Below, one piece after another: positions 8,112 through 17,095 of a stretch of 64,000 nucleotides of DNA. This stretch comes from Ancylobacter novellus (GTDB lineage Bacteria; Pseudomonadota; Alphaproteobacteria; Rhizobiales; Methylopilaceae). The first letter of the stretch is position 1. Each line of letters starts with the position of its first letter. A program made the position numbers and the translations under genes. The stretch spans positions 372,001 through 436,000 of the forward strand of contig QFPN01000001.1 in NCBI GenBank assembly GCA_003241695.1, read 5' to 3'. The notes beneath the pieces are model-generated. The model was not told the DNA's origin and ran no database searches. It saw nothing but the letters and a program-made list of their open reading frames with translations.

Positions 8112-9077
8112 GCCGACGATCATCGCCGCTGCGAGCGCCTCGAGGCCGGCCACCACCACGCCCCCGATCCCCGGCCGGGCGGAAGCGATGCGGAGCGCGG
8201 TCGCCTTGGCCCCGACCGCGAGCGCCGCGATGACCGCGACGGTCGCGGCCGTGCCGACCGCCATCGCGAAGGTCGCGGCGATCCCGGCCCAGAAGATCCC
8301 CTGCGCGAGCGCGAACACCAGCGTCACGATCGCGCCGGTGCAGGGCCGCAGTCCGATCGCGAGCACCGCGGCGCCCGCCTGCCGCCAGTTTCCGCGGGCC
8401 GCCACCTGCGGGTCGACGCCATGGCCGTGGGCGCAGTCGGGACCATGGACATGCGTGGGCTTGCCCTGGAGCGCGAGGACGAGCCCCCTGCCCTTGCGCC
8501 ACAGCAGCGCGAGGCCGACCGTCAGCACCGCGGCGTAGCTCGCGGCCTCGAGCCACCAGGTCGCCCCGGCCATCGCGATGCTGGTCGCCTTCAGCGCGAT
8601 CGCGAAGACGCCCACCAGCGCGATGGCGGCGACCGCCTGCGCCAGAGCCGCGACCGCCGACAGCGCGACGCCGCGCCGAAACCCTTCGCCGGTCGCGACC
8701 AGATAGGAGGAGATCACCGCCTTGCCGTGGCCCGGTCCCGCCGCGTGGAAGATCCCGTAGGCGAAGGACAGGCCCGCGAGCAGTCCGAGCGCCGCGGGAT
8801 CGGTCTTCACCGCCCGGATGGCGCCGGAAAGCTGGAGATAGAAAGTGGACTGCTTGGCCGCGATCCAGGCGAACAGGCCGTCGGGGGCGCAGGCGCCGGG
8901 CGCGTCCGGCCGCCCGACGCCGAACGGTCCCGCCGCGCCCTGGGCCAGCGCGTGGTCGGCGAGGAGCAGCGACAGCCCCGCGACCGCAAGCGCCAGCATG
9001 GCGAGACGCGCTGTCCGCCCACCATGCTCCTCCCTGCCGGAAGGCTGCCGGCGGCGCCGTGCCGACGCGCCGCTCAC
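8055..9077 (-). CDS. NicO/RcnA-type nickel/cobalt transporter
   Basis: A 340-residue membrane protein with about six or seven hydrophobic segments. It starts with GTG, overlapping the TGA of the upstream DUF1007 gene by 4 nt, so translation is probably coupled. Family markers: FHAAGPGHGKAVISSYLV near residue 110, the His-rich loop HVHGPDCAHGHG near 205, and IGLRPCTGAI near 240. NicO members move Ni or Co ions, in or out. Pairing with a DUF1007 periplasmic protein is a recurring arrangement and suggests a binding-protein/permease unit. The exact metal and direction cannot be read from the sequence. Confidence 0.85.
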   Translation of the reverse strand: MSGASARRRRQPSGREEHGGRTARLAMLALAVAGLSLLLADHALAQGAAGPFGVGRPDAPGACAPDGLFAWIAAKQSTFYLQLSGAIRAVKTDPAALGLLAGLSFAYGIFHAAGPGHGKAVISSYLVATGEGFRRGVALSAVAALAQAVAAIALVGVFAIALKATSIAMAGATWWLEAASYAAVLTVGLALLWRKGRGLVLALQGKPTHVHGPDCAHGHGVDPQVAARGNWRQAGAAVLAIGLRPCTGAIVTLVFALAQGIFWAGIAATFAMAVGTAATVAVIAALAVGAKATALRIASARPGIGGVVVAGLEALAAAMIVGLGALLLGGLLASGTVCGG

Positions 9078-9733
9078 TTGCAGGCGACGAGCAGCGTGTT
9101 CGAGAACTGCGCCCCGAAATTCGAGCCGGGCGAAAGTCCGCTGAAGAATGATTCCGACAGCCGCTTCTGCTGGCCCGCGTCCGGCGCCGGCGGCCGCTCG
9201 AGCTCGACGCCGCAGCCCGCAGGGGCCGAAACGAGCTTCGCGGGCTTGTCCTTCGCGAATTCGAAGGCCACGAAATAGGTCGGATCATAGACCTCGACCC
9301 GGTACGGAGCGCCCTTCTCGGGCGCGCCCTCCTTCACCGGCAGGGTGAAATGCAGCTCCAACCGCTTGTCCGGGAGCATTTCGAGCCAGTAGTCGCGCGG
9401 CTTGTCGAAGGCGACGCGCGCCTCGCCCGCCTTGCCGAATGTGAAGAACTTGAACTCGTCGAGCGAGGTGACGTTGACCTCGGCGAGCGGCGCGAGCTCG
9501 TCGCGCGAGTACTGGCCGTCGCCGTTCGCGTCGAGGCCCTGCACGGCCATGGACGAGAACATGTCGTCGAAGATCCAGGCGTGCCGAACCGCCGTCATGC
9601 GGCCGTCGGGGCCGTAGACGATCTCGCTGCGCGCCGTGACGAAGACGTGGGGATGGGCGCCAGCCGGATCGGCGGCGAGAACTGCGGCGACGCAGGACAG
9701 CGCCGCGGCGCGGGCGAATCGTGTGACGGCCAT
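9074..9733 (-). CDS. DUF1007 family periplasmic protein
   Basis: A 219-residue exported protein: MAVTRFARAAALSCVAAVLA forms a signal peptide with cleavage near AGA, leaving HPHVFV at the mature N-terminus, the hallmark of DUF1007. An EF-hand-like acidic loop DANGDGQYSRDE occurs near residue 70. The C-terminus carries a Cys-containing barrel-like domain. The His-rich start and coupling to the NicO permease suggest that it presents a divalent metal to the transporter. Biochemical function of the family is not settled. Confidence 0.85.
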   Translation of the reverse strand: MAVTRFARAAALSCVAAVLAADPAGAHPHVFVTARSEIVYGPDGRMTAVRHAWIFDDMFSSMAVQGLDANGDGQYSRDELAPLAEVNVTSLDEFKFFTFGKAGEARVAFDKPRDYWLEMLPDKRLELHFTLPVKEGAPEKGAPYRVEVYDPTYFVAFEFAKDKPAKLVSAPAGCGVELERPPAPDAGQQKRLSESFFSGLSPGSNFGAQFSNTLLVACK

Positions 9734-9888
9734 GCGATCCCCGTACCGACGCGGACACGGGGTTGTCGAGCGTGACTGCGGCCGAAACGCGGCGCGACGC
9801 AAACAATGCCGCGTGCTTCGGGACGCGACCTCCTTGGCTGCTCCCCGGAATGCCGAAAGTTCTCGAGAACACGAACCATGCTCACGCC

Positions 9889-9917
9889 GGGACGCTTCGC
9901 GAAGGGCGAAGCGTCCC
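9889..9917 (-). terminator. hairpin downstream of the methylated-amine operon
   Basis: Perfect 11-bp arms (GGGACGCTTCG and complement) with a 7-base loop, starting 19 bases past the tdm stop on the leftward strand. No T-run, so Rho-independent termination is uncertain; it also resembles the REP palindromes found elsewhere. Confidence 0.45.
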
Positions 9918-9935
9918 GAAGCGCGCAATTCCTCC

Positions 9936-12188
9936 TCAGGCGTCGGCGCGCACCCGCGACTTCGTCGGATCGTAATGCGGGAAGGCCACCACCGTCGCCT
10001 TGATGCGCTTCTGCTGACCGTCGAGCTTGCCGATCTCGACCTCGGTCCCGAGGTCCGCATAGGTCACGTCGAGGCGCGCGAGCGCGATCGACTTGCCGAG
10101 GATCGGCGAGCGCGTCGCGCTCGTCACCACGCCGATCTGGGCGCGGCCGACATGGACGCAGTCGCCGTGTCCGACCGCTTCGTTCGACGCGATTTCGAGC
10201 CCGACGAGCTTCTTCGCCGGCGTCTCGCGCCGGCGCGCGAGCGCTTCGGAACCGACATAGGGATCGGTCTTCTCTTTCGGGACGGCGAAGCCGATGCCGG
10301 CCTCGAACGGGTCGGTCTGGTCGCAGAACTCGTAGCCCGCGAAAGCGAGCCCGGCCTCGATCCGCAGCATGTCGAGCGCCTGGAGCCCGAGCGGCTTGAT
10401 CCCGTGCGGCTCGCCCGCAGCCATGATCGCGTCCCAGACCTCCGGCGCTCGGTCCGGGTGGCAGAACACCTCGTAGCCGAGTTCGCCAGTATAGCCGGTG
10501 CGCGAGACGACCACCGGAACGCCCGCAAGCCTGCCGACCGTGAAGCGGAACCATTTGAGCTCGCGCACCGTCGGCTCGGCCGGCGGCGACACGACGAGGC
10601 TTTCGAGGATCTCGCGCGAACGCGGCCCCTGGACGCCGACATTGTGGAGCTGGTCGGTCGAGGTCTTCACCCAGACCTTGAGGCCGTGCTTCGCGGCGAG
10701 TTCGCGCAGATGCACGCCGCAATAGTCCTCGCCGCAGATCCAGCGGAAATTGTTCTGGCCGATGCGGAACACCGTGCCGTCGTCGATCATGCCGCCGTGC
10801 TCGTAGCACATGGCGGTGTAGACCACCTGATTGACGGCGAGCTTCTTCATGTTGCGCGTGACGGCGAGCTGCATCAGCGCCTCGGCGTCCGGGCCGATGA
10901 CCTCGAACTTCCTGAGCGGCGAGAGGTCCATGATCGCGGCGCGCTCGCGGCACGCCCAGTATTCCTCGATGGGACCGTTGTCCGAATAGCAGTCGGCGAG
11001 CCAGAAGCCGCGATATTCGGAGAGCTTGCGGGTGAGCGCGGAGGTGCGGGAGTGGAAGCCGGTTTCGCGCGTCAGCACCGGCGCGGCGTCGGGAGTCATG
11101 CGGTGGGCGATCCCTCGTGAGAAGTGTTCTTTGGCGTCGTAGACGCGCACATGGATATCGGTGGGCTCCCAGCCGTTGGCCGGGTCGATGTCGTCCGCGC
11201 AGGACGACGAGGCGCAGACGAGATCGGTCAGCGCGCGCAGCAGCACGTAGTCGCCGGGACGCGACCACGGCTCGTCCATGGTGATCGAGTCGTCCGCGTT
11301 GACGGTCGTGTTGTAGAAGAAGTTGATCGCAGGCCAGCCGGCCTTCGGCTTGATCCCGTAGGGCGCCAGCGCACGGTTGAAATTGTCCGTGCAGTTGTCG
11401 TGGCCGGGATAGCCCATGTCCTCGTAATATTTCGAGTTGCAGGCGAGCAGGAAGGCGTCGTGCCGGCCGACCGTGTCTCGCACCACCTCGACCAGCGGAA
11501 CCAGCCGCGCGTCGAAATATTTGGAGTGCAGGCCCGGGCCGGGATTGGCGGTCGCCATCAGCGTGCGCGTGACGGTCGGGTCGATCCCGGTCTCGTCGCC
11601 CCGCTCCAGCGCGGCGGCGTCGAAGGCGAGGAAATCCGAGCACTGGCGGCCGTCGACGTCGATGATCTGGATGTAGTCGCCAGCCTTGACGCGATAGGGC
11701 TCCGCCGTCGCGGCCTTCACCCGCAGGTCGAGCTTCGGCTCGGCGAGCGGCGCCGGCGCGACGCCTTTCGGCTCGCCCGCGGTCTCGATCACGACGCGAA
11801 GCTCGGTGGGCGGCGTCTGTTCGTCCGGCGCCATGGCGCCGCCGGCCGGCATCAGCGCGCAAAGGGCGTCGGACGCGACGTCGAAGTCGACCGCCGAGCC
11901 GGGCTCGCCTTCTTCGCCGAACAGGCGGAAGCCGACGAGGCCCTCGACATCCAGTCCGCGCGCCGCCAAGGCGGCCCTGGCGGCCAGGGCCTCCTCCTCC
12001 GCGGCGGGCTCCAGCCGGCCGCCGTCGATCGCGCCCTGGGGCGCGAACAGCAGGCCGGGCTGGCGTCCTTCCGGGTCCTCGATCCGCAGGCGGTCGCCGG
12101 CTGCGAGACCGAAAACGGCCGCCTCGCCGCCGCGCGCCACGAGCGAAACCAGTCGCGAGGAAGACGCGGCGGGGTTTCGAGCGTCCAT
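9936..12188 (-). CDS. tdm: trimethylamine N-oxide demethylase
   Basis: Splits TMAO into dimethylamine and formaldehyde in the cytoplasm, using tetrahydrofolate to capture the one-carbon unit. The 750 residues carry two domains in the order known for Tdm: an N-terminal DUF1989 (urea-carboxylase-associated) region to about residue 350, with the metal-binding cysteines in GRQCSDF, LACNSKYYEDMGYPGHDNC and DLVCASSSC, and a C-terminal GcvT-like tetrahydrofolate-binding region with YTGELGYEVFC and LGLQALDMLRIEAG. The start has GAGGAG seven bases upstream. It is the last gene of the operon, 158 bases after tmm with a strong hairpin between, so its level may be set separately. Confidence 0.92.
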   Translation of the reverse strand: MDARNPAASSSRLVSLVARGGEAAVFGLAAGDRLRIEDPEGRQPGLLFAPQGAIDGGRLEPAAEEEALAARAALAARGLDVEGLVGFRLFGEEGEPGSAVDFDVASDALCALMPAGGAMAPDEQTPPTELRVVIETAGEPKGVAPAPLAEPKLDLRVKAATAEPYRVKAGDYIQIIDVDGRQCSDFLAFDAAALERGDETGIDPTVTRTLMATANPGPGLHSKYFDARLVPLVEVVRDTVGRHDAFLLACNSKYYEDMGYPGHDNCTDNFNRALAPYGIKPKAGWPAINFFYNTTVNADDSITMDEPWSRPGDYVLLRALTDLVCASSSCADDIDPANGWEPTDIHVRVYDAKEHFSRGIAHRMTPDAAPVLTRETGFHSRTSALTRKLSEYRGFWLADCYSDNGPIEEYWACRERAAIMDLSPLRKFEVIGPDAEALMQLAVTRNMKKLAVNQVVYTAMCYEHGGMIDDGTVFRIGQNNFRWICGEDYCGVHLRELAAKHGLKVWVKTSTDQLHNVGVQGPRSREILESLVVSPPAEPTVRELKWFRFTVGRLAGVPVVVSRTGYTGELGYEVFCHPDRAPEVWDAIMAAGEPHGIKPLGLQALDMLRIEAGLAFAGYEFCDQTDPFEAGIGFAVPKEKTDPYVGSEALARRRETPAKKLVGLEIASNEAVGHGDCVHVGRAQIGVVTSATRSPILGKSIALARLDVTYADLGTEVEIGKLDGQQKRIKATVVAFPHYDPTKSRVRADA

Positions 12189-12223
12189 GATGGTTCTCCT
12201 CGATTCATAAGGAAGCGCGACGG

Positions 12224-12263
12224 CGTCCGTACCCTCTCCCGCTTGCGGGAGAGGGTACGGACG
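12224..12263. repeat. 19-bp inverted repeat (REP hairpin) between tmm and tdm
   Basis: Arms CGTCCGTACCCTCTCCCGC and its exact complement flank two bases (TT). The inner CCCTCTCCCGC/GCGGGAGAGGG core recurs at 59459-59482 and, with changes, at 59600-59623. Within the operon it could partly terminate or stabilise the upstream transcript. Confidence 0.8.
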
Positions 12264-12346
12264 AGGGTCTGCTTGCAGGCGGCGCCATCGACGCCGCCCG
12301 GTTTCCGCCGTCTCCCGAACCGGAAGACGGCGGCAGGCGTCCCGCC

Positions 12347-13711
12347 TTATTCCGCGGCCTGCTGGCCCGGCTGGTGCAGGAACGCCTCGAGCGAGTCGTC
12401 GAGCGCGTCCATCCAGGGCGTGTGATGCGTCGGCGCCATCGTGCCGGTCAGCGTCGAGGGGTAGGAGCGGTTGCGGTAGGTCAGGATGCCCTCGACCTTG
12501 TGGTGCTCCCATTCCTTGAACAGGCGCGCCACCTCGTCGACGTCCAGCTTCGGATAGTCGGTGTCGGCCAGCAGCTCGCGCACATATTCCGTCTGGAAGT
12601 CGATCGCCTGATAGGGGTTCTCAAGCGCCGCGTTGAGCGCGACCCACTTGTCGACGTCGGCCTTCTGCGTCTCGGCGTCCGGCAGCGTGATGCGGCCGAG
12701 CACCACGTCGCGGGCGTACCACGCCTGCGCGTCGAACATGTTGAAGGTGTAGTACTGATCCTGCGCGCCGATATACATCAGCTTCGGATTCTGCAGCCAG
12801 AAGATGCCCTTGTAGAGGTTCCCCGGATAGAGGCTCGTCTTGGTCTTCAGCCGCAGTTCGTCCGGCAGGAACGGGTAGTGGTTGAGGTAGCCGGTGCAGA
12901 AGATGATGGCGTCGACGTCGTCGACCTTCGAGCCGTCCTTGAAGTAGCAGGTCGAGCCGACGACCTTGGTCAGCAGCGGCTTCTCCTCGAAGCCTTCCGG
13001 CCAGTCGAAGGCCATCGGCTTGGTGCGGTAGCTGAAGGTGATCCGCGCCGCGCCGTATTTGTGGCACTGCGTGCCGATGTCTTCGGCCGAATAGCTCGAA
13101 CCGATCATCACGACATGCTTGCCCTTGAACTCGTCCGCGCAGCGGAAGTCGTGGGCGTGCAGCACGCGGCCGAGAAACCTGTCGACGCCTTCGAAGGTCG
13201 GGACGTTCGGCGTGGAGAAATGGCCGTTCGCCACAATGACGTAGTCGAACTCTTCCGAGATGCGCTTGTCGTTGACGAGGTCCATGACCTCGACCGTGAA
13301 CTTCTCAGTCGCCTCGTCATAGGAGACGTTGCGGACGGCGTGGTTGAACTTGCAGTATTTGCGGACGCCCGACTTCTCGACGCGGCCGGCGATGTAGTCA
13401 TGCAGCACGGCGCGCGGCGGGTAGGACGGGATCGGCCGGCCAAAATGCTCCTCGAAGGAGTAGTCGGCGAATTCGAGGCACTCCTTCGGGCCGTTCGACC
13501 ACAGATAACGGTACATGGAGCCGTGGACCGGCTCGCCGAACTCGTCGAGGCCGGTGCGCCAGGTGTAGTTCCACAAGCCGCCCCAGTTCGACTGCTTCTC
13601 GTAGCAGACGAGCTCGGGGACCTCGGCCCCCTTCTGCTTGGCGGATTCGAAGGCGCGGAGGGCCGCGAGGCCGCTCGGTCCGGCGCCGATGACTGCAATG
13701 CGTTTCGTCAT
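12347..13711 (-). CDS. tmm: trimethylamine monooxygenase (FMO-type)
   Basis: Oxidises trimethylamine to TMAO with NADPH, FAD and oxygen. The 454 residues are the usual length for bacterial Tmm. Seen: the FAD-binding GAGPSG at residues 9-14, the FMO signature region around FGRPIPSYPPRAVLHDYI (F-x3-H/Y-like), and the NADPH-binding stretch VVMIGSSYSAEDIG. It also has the WGGLWNYTWRTGLDEFGEPVHGSMYRYLW segment typical of the Tmm branch rather than Baeyer-Villiger enzymes. It lies 45 bases downstream of dmmD and upstream of tdm. Product identity is supported by the neighbours, which cover every following step. Confidence 0.95.
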   Translation of the reverse strand: MTKRIAVIGAGPSGLAALRAFESAKQKGAEVPELVCYEKQSNWGGLWNYTWRTGLDEFGEPVHGSMYRYLWSNGPKECLEFADYSFEEHFGRPIPSYPPRAVLHDYIAGRVEKSGVRKYCKFNHAVRNVSYDEATEKFTVEVMDLVNDKRISEEFDYVIVANGHFSTPNVPTFEGVDRFLGRVLHAHDFRCADEFKGKHVVMIGSSYSAEDIGTQCHKYGAARITFSYRTKPMAFDWPEGFEEKPLLTKVVGSTCYFKDGSKVDDVDAIIFCTGYLNHYPFLPDELRLKTKTSLYPGNLYKGIFWLQNPKLMYIGAQDQYYTFNMFDAQAWYARDVVLGRITLPDAETQKADVDKWVALNAALENPYQAIDFQTEYVRELLADTDYPKLDVDEVARLFKEWEHHKVEGILTYRNRSYPSTLTGTMAPTHHTPWMDALDDSLEAFLHQPGQQAAE

Positions 13712-13756
13712 GTCTAACCCCTGTTCAGTGTCGCTTCGAAGGAACGTCGCGCCGGA

Positions 13757-14887
13757 TCAGGCGCGTTCCTCGAGCGGATGGGTGCGAAGCCGGTGCGGAT
13801 CGTAGAACGGCGTACGCACGACATGGGCGTCGAACTCGCCCTTTTCGGACTTGACCTTGAACGTCGTTCCGATCGCCTTGAGATCGGGCGTCGTCTGCGC
13901 GAGCGCGAGCGACTTCATCAGATAACGGCTGTAGGTGGTCGAGTTTACCGTGCCGACCTCCTTGCCGTCCTTCACGAGCTTGGCGCCGGGCTCGATCGCC
14001 TCATGGGCGTCGATCTCGAGGCCGACATTGGCGTAGCGGACGTCGCCCTTGCGCTTCTCGAGCGCGGCCTTGCCGTTGAAGTCGGCCTTGGAGAGGTCGA
14101 CCGTCCAGTCGGCGCCGACTTCCCACGGCGTCTCGTCGCCGTTGGGCATGTCGAAGGGGAAGAACAGCAGCGCGCCCTCGACGCGGACGATGTCGAGGCA
14201 GTCCCAGGAAGCGGCGCAGACCCCAAACGGTTTGCCGGCTTCCATGATCTTCTCCCACAGCACGGGAGCGTCGGCGGCCGAACAGAACACCTCGTAGCCG
14301 CGCTCGGCCGAATAGCCGCCGCGGCCGATCGAGACGTCCTTGCCGAACAGCTTGGCGCGCGCATGCTCGAAATACTTGACCGTCGCGAGGTCGATGTCGG
14401 CGTGCGGATTCAGGATGTCGAGCGCGAGCGGCCCCTGCAGCGAAAGGATGTGGACGTCGTCGTCCTTGGCCCAGGTCGACTGCGAGCCGGCGAAGAAACC
14501 GTCGATGACGTCTTCGAGATTGCCGCCGCCGTGGCTGAGACGGAACTCCGTCGCGCCGTCGCGATAGACCAGGACGTCGTCGATCAGGGAGCCGTTCTCG
14601 TCGACGATGTTCGAAATCGCCGACTGGCCGGGCTTCAGCTTGTCGACGTCGGTGGTCAACATCCTGTTGAGCACCGCGACGACGTCTGCGCCCGAAACGT
14701 CGATCATGCGCAGGCCGGAAACGTCGAACAGGCCGGCCTTGGAGCGGACGATGACCGTCTCCTCATAGGGGCAGGTCGAATAATGCTGCGGAATCGGCAT
14801 GCCGTTCCACTCGCTGTCGAGCTTCGAGCCGAGCGCCATGTGGATCTTTTCGAGCGCGCTTTTGCGGGGGAAATCTGCGGGGCCCAT
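13757..14887 (-). CDS. dmmD: GcvT-like subunit of the dimethylamine monooxygenase system
   Basis: A 376-residue aminomethyltransferase-fold protein (GcvT/folate-binding) lacking the rest of a glycine cleavage system. Seen: SKAGLFDVSGLRMIDVSGAD near the N-terminus, SLQGPLALDILN, and GYSAERGYEVFCSAADA, the folate-binding region. In marine bacteria a gene of this type lies beside dmmABC and is named dmmD; it is thought to pass the methyl carbon released from dimethylamine to tetrahydrofolate. The ribosome site is weak (ACGGACATACCC). A repeat-rich 191-base gap separates it from dmmA upstream. Confidence 0.88.
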   Translation of the reverse strand: MGPADFPRKSALEKIHMALGSKLDSEWNGMPIPQHYSTCPYEETVIVRSKAGLFDVSGLRMIDVSGADVVAVLNRMLTTDVDKLKPGQSAISNIVDENGSLIDDVLVYRDGATEFRLSHGGGNLEDVIDGFFAGSQSTWAKDDDVHILSLQGPLALDILNPHADIDLATVKYFEHARAKLFGKDVSIGRGGYSAERGYEVFCSAADAPVLWEKIMEAGKPFGVCAASWDCLDIVRVEGALLFFPFDMPNGDETPWEVGADWTVDLSKADFNGKAALEKRKGDVRYANVGLEIDAHEAIEPGAKLVKDGKEVGTVNSTTYSRYLMKSLALAQTTPDLKAIGTTFKVKSEKGEFDAHVVRTPFYDPHRLRTHPLEERA

Positions 14888-14937
14888 GGGTATGTCCGTT
14901 CGTTTCTGAAGTTTCGTTGGATCGGCGAAAGTGCGTC

Positions 14938-15051
14938 CTTCGAGACGGCCCCGACGGGCCTCCTCGGATGAGGACTGGCGAGGGCGCCGGAGAAGAGGAG
15001 CGCCGCTCTTCCTCATGCCGAGGAGCTGTCCGAAAGGACCGCGTCTCGAAG
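14938..15051. repeat. REP-type palindrome cluster between dmmA and dmmD
   Basis: Outer arms CTTCGAGACG and CGTCTCGAAG are exact complements. Inside are further short palindromes (CCTCCTCGGATGAGG and CTTCCTCATGCCGAGGAG). The right arm with its flank (CTCGAAGCACGAAATTC) resembles the repeat at 44343-44363. Confidence 0.65.
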
Positions 15052-15078
15052 CACGAAATTCCTCTCTGGCGCTTCTCT

Positions 15079-16119
15079 TCAGTCCGGGAAGAAGCCCGGC
15101 GAGGTCGGCGCGCCGTCGTCGTATTTCGACAGCCAGTCGATCGTGGTCTGGCGGAAGCGCGTGAGGCCCTTGTAGTCGGCGAGCTCCGGCTTCAGGTCGC
15201 GCAGCACGCGGTGGAAGCGGCGGCCCCATTTCGGGATCGTGACCAGCTCTTCCATCTTGATCATGTAGGCGCGGATCGAGAACAGGACGGCGTTCGAGCG
15301 CGGCAGGCGCCACAGCGCCTGAAGCTCCACCCTGAGATGGACCTTGTTCCCGACGTTCTCGGGCGTGACCGTGGTCCGGTCGATGCCCCACTTGTGGTAG
15401 TTCTCCGGGCTGGTGTCGAGCCGCGGATTGATGGTCATCGTCCAGTTGAGGCGGCGCACGGGGCGGCCCTGCTGCAGGTTGAGCAGGAACTTGAGCGCCC
15501 GGTCGAACACGCCGAGGTCATGGGCGAGCGGCACGGGGCCGTGCCATTCCTTGAAGCTCATGCCGACGTCGAAATCGAGCGACCAGTCGGCCTGGGTGGT
15601 GACGATGCCGGCGTCCATCCAGAGGTCGTCGTTGCGCTGGTCGCACAGGCAGAAGTCGCCCTGGCACTGGCGCGTGATGTACTCCATCGGCGGATAGGGC
15701 AGCGTCGCCGCATCCCCGAAGGTGAAGCGCTGGTCGATCCCGAGCGGCTTGTTCACCCAATGCCAGTCGTCGCCGTCGCGGGTGAGCTGGAAGTGCTCGG
15801 GATAGTTCTTCGCCATCGACTCCATCAGGAGCTCGACGAGGTCCCATTCCGCCGTGATCATGTGCGGCAGCGACTGGCAGCGCAGCGGGTCCTGCTTCAG
15901 GACGAGCGCCCTGTCCTCCATCTCGGCGACGTAGTGCTCGTCGATGTCGATGGGGAACTCGAAGGGGCTCTTCTTCGGCCCCGGCATGTGCTGCTCGATG
16001 TTCACCGCATACATGTACTCGTCCTTGTCGAACGGGAACGGAAAGCGGTGGATCGCTTCCGGCGAGTTCGAGAAGGTGAAGTCGTCGCGGAACGTTTCTT
16101 TCTTGAACTGGATGGTCAT
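15079..16119 (-). CDS. dmmA: dimethylamine monooxygenase heme subunit (DUF3445)
   Basis: Catalytic subunit that oxidises dimethylamine to methylamine plus formaldehyde. It belongs to the heme-dependent oxidative N-demethylase (DUF3445) family; the 346 residues match. Characteristic stretches seen: PRLDTSPENYHKWGIDRTTV, and LRVELQALWRLPRSNAVLFSIRAYM, followed by a C-terminal RRFHRVLRDLKPELADYKGL. Electrons come from DmmB/DmmC, encoded just upstream with a 13-base gap. No signal peptide, so cytoplasmic. Confidence 0.93.
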   Translation of the reverse strand: MTIQFKKETFRDDFTFSNSPEAIHRFPFPFDKDEYMYAVNIEQHMPGPKKSPFEFPIDIDEHYVAEMEDRALVLKQDPLRCQSLPHMITAEWDLVELLMESMAKNYPEHFQLTRDGDDWHWVNKPLGIDQRFTFGDAATLPYPPMEYITRQCQGDFCLCDQRNDDLWMDAGIVTTQADWSLDFDVGMSFKEWHGPVPLAHDLGVFDRALKFLLNLQQGRPVRRLNWTMTINPRLDTSPENYHKWGIDRTTVTPENVGNKVHLRVELQALWRLPRSNAVLFSIRAYMIKMEELVTIPKWGRRFHRVLRDLKPELADYKGLTRFRQTTIDWLSKYDDGAPTSPGFFPD

Positions 16120-16132
16120 GGCTGACGGCCTC

Positions 16133-17095
16133 TCACAGGTCGAGCACGAGCTCGCGGCCCTTGAGGCGCGAGACGCAGATCATGATCTTCTTGCCCGAGG
16201 CGTGCTCTTCCTCGGTGAGGTAGTGGTCCTTGTGCTCGAGCGAGCCGTCGCAGGAGACGACCTCGGTCTCGCACTGGCCGCAGGCCCCGCCGCGGCAGAG
16301 ATACGGCGCGTCGACGCCCGCCTCCTCGATCGCCTCGAGAAGGCTCTGGTCGGAGCGGACGTCGGCGGTGATCCCGGCGCGCCGCAGCACGACCGAGAAC
16401 GGCTCGCCGCCGGCCGGCGCGAGGAAGCGCTCGGAATGGAGGTTCTCCTCCGGCCATCCGGCCTCGCGGCCGCCGCGCAGGATCGCGTCGATCATGCCCT
16501 CGGGCCCGCAGACGTAGAGATGCGTGCCGAGCGGCTGGTTCTTCAGGATTTGGTCCATCACGATGACCTCCTCCTCGTCGTCGCGATAGAGCTTGAGCTT
16601 CGAGCCGTGCTCGGCCCTCAGCTCCTCCACGAAGGCGCCGTGCGCAGCCGAGCGCATGGCGTAATGAATCTCGTAAGGCGCGCTCTGGCGCTTCAGCTCC
16701 GCCGCCATCGCATGGATCGGCGTGACGCCGATGCCGCCGGCGATCAGCAGATGCCTGCGGCCGGTGCGGTTCACCGGGAACAGGTTCACCGGCATGGTGA
16801 TGGTCAGTTCGGTTCCAGGGGCGACCCGCTCGTGCATGTAGGCCGAGCCGCCGCGTGAATTCGCGACGCGCAGCACGCCGATGCGGTAGCTCGACCCGTC
16901 GGGCGAGCGGTCGATCAGCGAGTACGGATTTTTGATCTTCCGCCCGTCGGCCTCCATCGTGACGACCACGTGGGCGCCGGCGGAGAACTCCGGCAGCGGC
17001 TCGCCCGAAAGGGGCGCGAGCCGGAAGCGCTTGACCGTGTCGGTGGCCTGCTCGACCTCGACGACCCGGACCCTGATCTCGACGCCGCCGCTCAT
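16133..17095 (-). CDS. dmmB: dimethylamine monooxygenase reductase subunit (flavin plus 2Fe-2S)
   Basis: A 320-residue ferredoxin reductase of the phthalate dioxygenase-reductase type. The N-terminal FMN domain has NPYSLIDRS, the NAD domain has LLIAGGIGVTPIHAM and LYVCGPEGMI, and the C-terminal plant-type [2Fe-2S] domain has cysteines in CRGGACGQC and ICVSR. It passes electrons from NAD(P)H to DmmA. Its ATG overlaps the dmmC stop (ATGA), a sign of coupled translation and an equal-subunit complex. Confidence 0.92.
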   Translation of the reverse strand: MSGGVEIRVRVVEVEQATDTVKRFRLAPLSGEPLPEFSAGAHVVVTMEADGRKIKNPYSLIDRSPDGSSYRIGVLRVANSRGGSAYMHERVAPGTELTITMPVNLFPVNRTGRRHLLIAGGIGVTPIHAMAAELKRQSAPYEIHYAMRSAAHGAFVEELRAEHGSKLKLYRDDEEEVIVMDQILKNQPLGTHLYVCGPEGMIDAILRGGREAGWPEENLHSERFLAPAGGEPFSVVLRRAGITADVRSDQSLLEAIEEAGVDAPYLCRGGACGQCETEVVSCDGSLEHKDHYLTEEEHASGKKIMICVSRLKGRELVLDL

